Below, piece by piece: positions 6,255-9,770 of a stretch of 9,770 nucleotides of DNA. The translations under genes were made by a program, and so were the position numbers. The notes beneath the pieces were generated by a model, which was given only the letters and a program-made list of their open reading frames with translations, had not been told where the DNA came from and did no database searches. How positions within the stretch are numbered: the first letter of the stretch is position 1; every line of letters begins with the position of its first letter. The DNA comes from CAYSYY01 sp964576115 [NCBI: uncultured Gemmatimonadota bacterium] (GTDB taxonomy: Bacteria; Blakebacterota; Blakebacteria; Blakebacterales). The stretch lies in contig CAZNUA010000085.1 of the NCBI GenBank assembly GCA_964576115.1, positions 1 through 9,770 on the forward strand. The letters are read 5' to 3'.

Positions 6255-8109
6255 TTCCCCACCCGATCTCGTACAATCCGGGCAGTGAAACGGGGAGCCT
6301 CCCCCGGGCTCCCACGGCCCCGAGGACCACCTCCCCCGCCGCGCGCTGGGCCACCGGGCCGTAATCGTAAGCCGCCAGGTAAGCTGTCACGGTCGGAAAC
6401 TGCATCAGGAAATAGGGCGGCCCGAAGGCTGCCACGACAGTCGGGATACGCCGGGCCGCAATGTAGGTGAGCAGGCGGGCGTGTTCGTCGAGAACCGCTG
6501 CATGCCCCTTTTGATCCCTCACCCGGCTCACGACCGCCGTCAGGGTCAGAGAAGCGTTCTCGACCGCACTCAGGACAGCCTCGGTCTGTGCCCGGGTGGA
6601 TCCGGGATAGAGCCAGAGGTGCCGTGCTCCGGGGTAGAGAGAGCGCAGGGGTTCGAAAAACTCCCGGCCGACGGGACCGCTGCCGGGATCGCTCGAAAGT
6701 CCGAGAAAGAGAACCCGGTCGGGATCCAGAGCAAGGTGCCGGGGAGTGAAGGGACCGGCTCGCCGGGGCGGGGCCAGGGACGTCCACTCGCCCCGCTCGA
6801 CCGCAGCAGGAGCGGAACCCGTGCCGAGAGGCAGCAGATCGCCCTCGTTGCGGATGACCGTTACCGCCCGCTCGGCGATGGTGCGGGCCAGATGGAGGGC
6901 GGCGGGATCGGCTACCGCCCGATCGACGGCATTCAGCGGCGGGTGCCGCTCAACGTGCAGACCGAGCCGGGCCTTGACCGTGAGCAAACGACGGGCGGCG
7001 CGGGTGATGAGGTCGGGTTCCAGGCGCCCCTCCTGGACCGCGACCATGATTCCCTCAATGCTCCGGTGGGTATCGGCGGGCAGGAGGATCAGATCGGCTC
7101 CCGCGGCGATGGTGCGCACGGCCGCTTCCTCGACCCCGTAGTGGCGTACGATGGCGCCCATGCGCAGGGCATCGGTCACGATGAGGCCATCGAACCCGAG
7201 CTCTTCCCGGAGCAGCCGGGCAGTCACGTTTTCCGAGATCGAGGCCGGGACGGTTTCTGAGGGATCGAGCGCGGTGACCCAGAGGTGAGCGGTCATGACC
7301 GCCTCCACTCCGTCGGCGATCAGGGCCCGGAAGGGGGCCAGTTCGACCCGGTCGAGCCGCTCGCGATCGGCCTCGACCACGGGCAGTTCGACATGACTGT
7401 CCACGCTCACGTTGCCATGACCGGGGAAGTGCTTGGCGGTAGTCAGGATCCCCGCCGAGCGGGCTCCCCGGGCCCAGGCCACGGCCAGGCGGGACACCAG
7501 CCCGGGATCCTCGCCGAAGGAACGTACACTGATGATCGGATTGAGGGGGTTGGAGTTGACGTCGGCGACCGGGGCATAGCCCATGTGAATGCCCACGGCG
7601 CGCGTTTCCCGCCCGGTCACGAATCCGGCGGCTCGAGCCAGGGCGGTGTCGCGGGTCGCTCCCAGGGCCATCGCCTTCGGGAAGGTACTGGACTCCCGCA
7701 CCCGTTGCGAGAGTCCCCACTCGTTGTCGGCCGCGACCAGCAGCGGCCGGGGAGCCAGGTCCTGCAGACGGGCGATGGTGAGAGCTTCGTCCCAGGGATC
7801 GCCATGCCACATGGCGATACCCCCTACCCCCGTCTCGGATACCAGGGCCTCGATCCGGCGCCGTTCGGGATCGTTTTCGTTGGCGAACCCGGCCACGACC
7901 TCGATGACCACCAGGCTGGCGACCTGCTCGCGCAGGTTCATTCCAGCCAGAGTGTCCTCGATCCAGCGCTCCTGAGCCGCCGGCGAGAGCGGATCGCGTC
8001 CCAGCCGGAAAAGAGTACAACCGCTGTCCAGTGTGCCGAGCAGGAGAACGAGCAGCAGCAGAAGAAGACCCCGGGGCCCGGCCCCGTTCCGATCGACATC
8101 TTTCAGCAT
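6226..8109 (-). CDS. nagZ: GH3 beta-N-acetylglucosaminidase NagZ, exported
   Basis: This 627-aa protein is a two-domain GH3 enzyme of the Bacillus NagZ (YbbD) size class, much longer than the single-domain cytoplasmic NagZ of enteric bacteria (about 340 aa). The TIM barrel (about 45-385) has ADNEWG (127-132), KHFPGHG (226-232), the Asp-His dyad Asp237/His239 in DSH, and the nucleophile Asp313 in IVTDALRMG. A second alpha/beta domain spans about 405-620. Family members remove non-reducing GlcNAc from muropeptides. The N-terminus has a long Leu-rich hydrophobic stretch (15-27) ending at SGC (Cys31); Asp28 at -3 is atypical for a lipobox, so it may be a lipoprotein or a membrane-anchored protein. 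Translation has a GAGGGGG-type site (8116-8122). The 3' end overlaps the convergent beta-lactamase-like gene by 29 bp. The pathway link to that gene and namZ is strong. Confidence 0.95.
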   Translation of the reverse strand: MLKDVDRNGAGPRGLLLLLLVLLLGTLDSGCTLFRLGRDPLSPAAQERWIEDTLAGMNLREQVASLVVIEVVAGFANENDPERRRIEALVSETGVGGIAMWHGDPWDEALTIARLQDLAPRPLLVAADNEWGLSQRVRESSTFPKAMALGATRDTALARAAGFVTGRETRAVGIHMGYAPVADVNSNPLNPIISVRSFGEDPGLVSRLAVAWARGARSAGILTTAKHFPGHGNVSVDSHVELPVVEADRERLDRVELAPFRALIADGVEAVMTAHLWVTALDPSETVPASISENVTARLLREELGFDGLIVTDALRMGAIVRHYGVEEAAVRTIAAGADLILLPADTHRSIEGIMVAVQEGRLEPDLITRAARRLLTVKARLGLHVERHPPLNAVDRAVADPAALHLARTIAERAVTVIRNEGDLLPLGTGSAPAAVERGEWTSLAPPRRAGPFTPRHLALDPDRVLFLGLSSDPGSGPVGREFFEPLRSLYPGARHLWLYPGSTRAQTEAVLSAVENASLTLTAVVSRVRDQKGHAAVLDEHARLLTYIAARRIPTVVAAFGPPYFLMQFPTVTAYLAAYDYGPVAQRAAGEVVLGAVGARGRLPVSLPGLYEIGWGITVGPEPER

Positions 8110-8142
8110 GGTGAGCCCCCTCAGCGGTCAGGTCCTGCCCGC

Positions 8143-8171
8143 ACGCTACGCCGCCGGACTGCGGGTGTCAA
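8143..8171 (-). promoter_or_regulatory. Candidate sigma70-type promoter for nagZ
   Basis: On the minus strand a perfect TTGACA (8171-8166) is followed after 17 bp by TAGCGT (8148-8143), which keeps the first TA and last T of the -10. The predicted transcript start is near 8136, about 27 nt before the nagZ ATG. It does not share the TATATCTGAG element of the namZ region. Confidence 0.5.
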
Positions 8172-8210
8172 CGCATGAGCAACAGGTTCGACCGGCAACA
8201 TGCCAGAAGG

Positions 8211-8239
8211 TTGTCGGAACGCAGTACCATTCTCACTAT
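8211..8239 (+). promoter_or_regulatory. Candidate promoter for the PurF-like gene
   Basis: TTGTCG (8211-8216), a 17-bp spacer and CACTAT (8234-8239) lie about 32 nt before the ATG at 8272. Each hexamer is a partial consensus match. No purine or PRPP riboswitch-like leader can be seen; the leader would be only about 25 nt. Confidence 0.4.
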
Positions 8240-8258
8240 GTTGCAGAAGCTTCAACCT

Positions 8259-8263
8259 GGAGG
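8259..8263 (+). promoter_or_regulatory. Shine-Dalgarno GGAGG setting the start at 8272
   Basis: GGAGG lies 8 nt before ATG 8272. An in-frame ATG at 8200 would add 24 residues but has no such site and would place the candidate promoter inside the gene. The shorter form begins MGGFF, which fits the start expected for this fold. Confidence 0.8.
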
Positions 8264-8271
8264 CACCGGTC

Positions 8272-9678
8272 ATGGGTGGTTTCTTCGCGGTGACATCGAA
8301 GGGCGATTGCGTCCGCGATCTCTTTTTCGGCACCGACTACCACAGCCATCTCGGAACGATGCGGGGAGGGCTGGCCACCAAGAATTCCGGCGGGATCGTC
8401 CGCTACATCCACGACATCACCAACGCCCAGTTCCGATCGAAATTCGAAGACGATCTCCCCCATCTGCAAGGCAACCGGGGGATCGGTGTCATCAGCGATT
8501 ACGACGACCAGCCCCTGATCGTCCGCTCCCACCTCGGCACCTATGCCATCGTCACCGTCGGCGTCATCCAGAATCTCGGTGAGCTGGTGGCCACCGCCTT
8601 CGCCGAACGCAAGGCTCATCTGATCGAGATGAGCGGGGAAACCACCAATCCGACCGAGGTCACCGCCCTGCTCATCGATCAGGGGGCGACCTTCACCGAG
8701 GGACTCACCCTGGCTCAGGAGGCGATCGAGGGCTCCTGTTCGATCCTGCTTCTGACCGACGAGGGGATCTATGTGGCCCGCGATCGCCAGGGCCGCACCC
8801 CGGTTATCGTGGGGCGGCGCGACGGCGCCCGGGCGGCGACCATGGAGAGCTGCGCCCTGCCCAATCTCGGGTTCGATATCGAGGCCTATCTCGGTCCGGG
8901 CGAAATCGTCCGCCTGAACTCCGGAGAGATCGAGCAGATGCGCCCGCCGGGCGAGGAGATGAAAATCTGCGCTTTCCTCTGGGTCTACTACGGTTTTCCC
9001 GCCTCTCACTACGAAGGGATCAACGTCGAAAACGTGCGCTACCGCTGCGGAGCGAAGCTGGCCGATCGTGAAGATCCGGACGTGAAGCCCGACACGGTAG
9101 CCGGCATCCCCGACTCAGGAAGCGCTCACGCCATCGGGTACGCCAACGCCCGGGGCATCCCCTACGGCCGACCGTTTGTGAAATACACCCCCACCTGGCC
9201 GCGCAGTTTCATGCCCCAGGATCAGACCGTACGCGATCTGGTGGCGATCATGAAACTGATCCCCATCCCCGAACTGATCCGGGGCAAGAAGCTGCTCTTC
9301 TGCGAGGATTCGATCGTGCGGGGAACCCAGCTTTCCGAGACCATCTCGCGGTTGTTCGAGGCCGGGGCCGAAGAGGTCCACATGCGCCCGGCCTGCCCCC
9401 CTCTCGTCTATGCCTGCCCCTATCTCAACTTCTCCCGCTCGCGCTCCGAGCTCGATCTGGCCGGGCGCCGGGCGATCGCCGAACTCACCGACAACGCCGA
9501 CGAGGTCCCTGCCGCTTTCTGCGAACCCGACTCACCCGAATACGCCGCCATGGTCGAGCGGATCCGCGAGCGCCTCGGCCTGACCAGCCTGCGCTACCAG
9601 CGTCTGGACGATCTCATCGAAGCGATCGGGCTGCCACGCGAGAAAGTCTGCACCTACTGCTGGAACAGACAGGGATAG
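8272..9678 (+). CDS. PurF (amidophosphoribosyltransferase)-family protein with degenerate glutaminase site
   Basis: This 468-aa protein aligns with PurF throughout. The phosphoribosyltransferase half has GIPDSGSAHAIGYA (278-291), GIPYGR (295-300) and the PRPP loop CEDSIVRGT (344-352). Cysteines at 233 (KICAF), 382 (ACPY), 460 and 463 (VCTYC) match the four 4Fe-4S ligands of B. subtilis-type PurF. In the N-terminal Ntn domain the residue after Met is Gly, not the Cys nucleophile. The usual GIGHVRYAT block reads GIGVISDYD (70-78), AHNGN reads VTVGV (94-98) and SDTEV reads NPTEV (126-130), so the counterparts of Cys1, Arg73, Asn101 and Asp127 are all lost. I recall similar MGGFF-starting paralogues annotated simply as amidophosphoribosyltransferase in other bacteria, so this is probably a conserved subfamily. 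It may use free ammonia, need another glutaminase, or do different PRPP chemistry. A likely secreted or membrane protein gene follows after 6 bp. Confidence 0.88.
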   Translation: MGGFFAVTSKGDCVRDLFFGTDYHSHLGTMRGGLATKNSGGIVRYIHDITNAQFRSKFEDDLPHLQGNRGIGVISDYDDQPLIVRSHLGTYAIVTVGVIQNLGELVATAFAERKAHLIEMSGETTNPTEVTALLIDQGATFTEGLTLAQEAIEGSCSILLLTDEGIYVARDRQGRTPVIVGRRDGARAATMESCALPNLGFDIEAYLGPGEIVRLNSGEIEQMRPPGEEMKICAFLWVYYGFPASHYEGINVENVRYRCGAKLADREDPDVKPDTVAGIPDSGSAHAIGYANARGIPYGRPFVKYTPTWPRSFMPQDQTVRDLVAIMKLIPIPELIRGKKLLFCEDSIVRGTQLSETISRLFEAGAEEVHMRPACPPLVYACPYLNFSRSRSELDLAGRRAIAELTDNADEVPAAFCEPDSPEYAAMVERIRERLGLTSLRYQRLDDLIEAIGLPREKVCTYCWNRQG

Positions 9679-9684
9679 GCAGGC

Positions 9685-9770
9685 GTGAACCGGCTCGCCC
9701 GGCGAATCCGGTCCCCCCGGCGAATCAGAGCGCACAACCGGTACGGTTTCATCCCGCTTGTCCTGATACT
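9685..9770 (+). CDS. Partial N-terminus of a membrane or secreted protein
   Basis: A GTG at 9685, 6 bp after the PurF-like stop, opens a frame that runs off the window (28 codons). It encodes a strongly basic start (MNRLARRIRS, then PRRIRAHNRY) followed by the beginning of a hydrophobic stretch (GFIPLVLI), as in a signal anchor or signal peptide. AGGG (9671-9674) lies 10 nt upstream and AGG (9681-9683) only 1 nt upstream, so the start is uncertain. An 11-bp direct repeat, CCCGGCGAATC at 9698-9708 and 9716-9726, gives the repeated RRIR. The function is not recognisable. Confidence 0.4.
   Translation, partial: MNRLARRIRSPRRIRAHNRYGFIPLVLI

Noticed and set aside
8200-8271. In-frame ATG 24 codons upstream of the chosen PurF-like start
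   Set aside because: No Shine-Dalgarno, a non-homologous leader, and it would overlap the candidate promoter; GGAGG is ideally placed for 8272.

Overview
The window is GC-rich (low-to-mid 60s % by eye) and densely coded, with purine-rich Shine-Dalgarno sites and short intergenic gaps. This is an ordinary bacterial chromosome segment. No rRNA, tRNA, CRISPR array, insertion sequence or phage gene is visible. The genus cannot be read from the sequence. Several exported proteins carry lipoprotein-type signals with small residues after the lipid-bearing Cys, which would fit a diderm with outer-membrane lipoproteins, but a monoderm is not excluded.

Layout: (1) 117-4852, minus strand, is a three-gene operon-like run. 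It reads namZ (DUF1343 exo-beta-N-acetylmuramidase, lipoprotein), then an S9-family prolyl oligopeptidase-like peptidase with a signal peptide, then a C45-type Ntn hydrolase/acyltransferase with a signal peptide. The last two overlap by 4 bp (ATGA). (2) 4853-5030 is a divergent regulatory region. Two mirror-image TATATCTGAG elements, each a plausible -10, flank a CCCGGCCGGG palindrome. (3) 5031-6254, plus strand, is a class C beta-lactamase-fold serine hydrolase, related to the AmiE (YbbE) type of MurNAc-L-Ala amidase. It appears to start at a non-standard AUC/AUU codon, because a good lipoprotein signal peptide lies upstream of its first ATG. (4) 6226-8109, minus strand, is a GH3 beta-N-acetylglucosaminidase (NagZ) whose 3' end overlaps the previous gene by 29 bp. 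(5) 8110-8271 is a second divergent promoter region. (6) 8272-9678, plus strand, is a PurF-family protein that keeps the PRPP loop and Fe-S cysteines but has lost the glutaminase catalytic residues. A partial membrane or secreted protein follows 6 bp later.

The central theme is exported peptidoglycan (muropeptide) breakdown. NagZ would remove GlcNAc, NamZ would remove MurNAc from non-reducing ends, and the beta-lactamase-like protein would cut the stem peptide from MurNAc. This is the NamZ/NagZ/AmiE trio known from Bacillus subtilis, here joined by an S9 peptidase and a C45-type amide hydrolase/acyltransferase that could act on released peptides or amide products. The PurF-like gene is probably unrelated to that set and is the most unusual single protein in the window.
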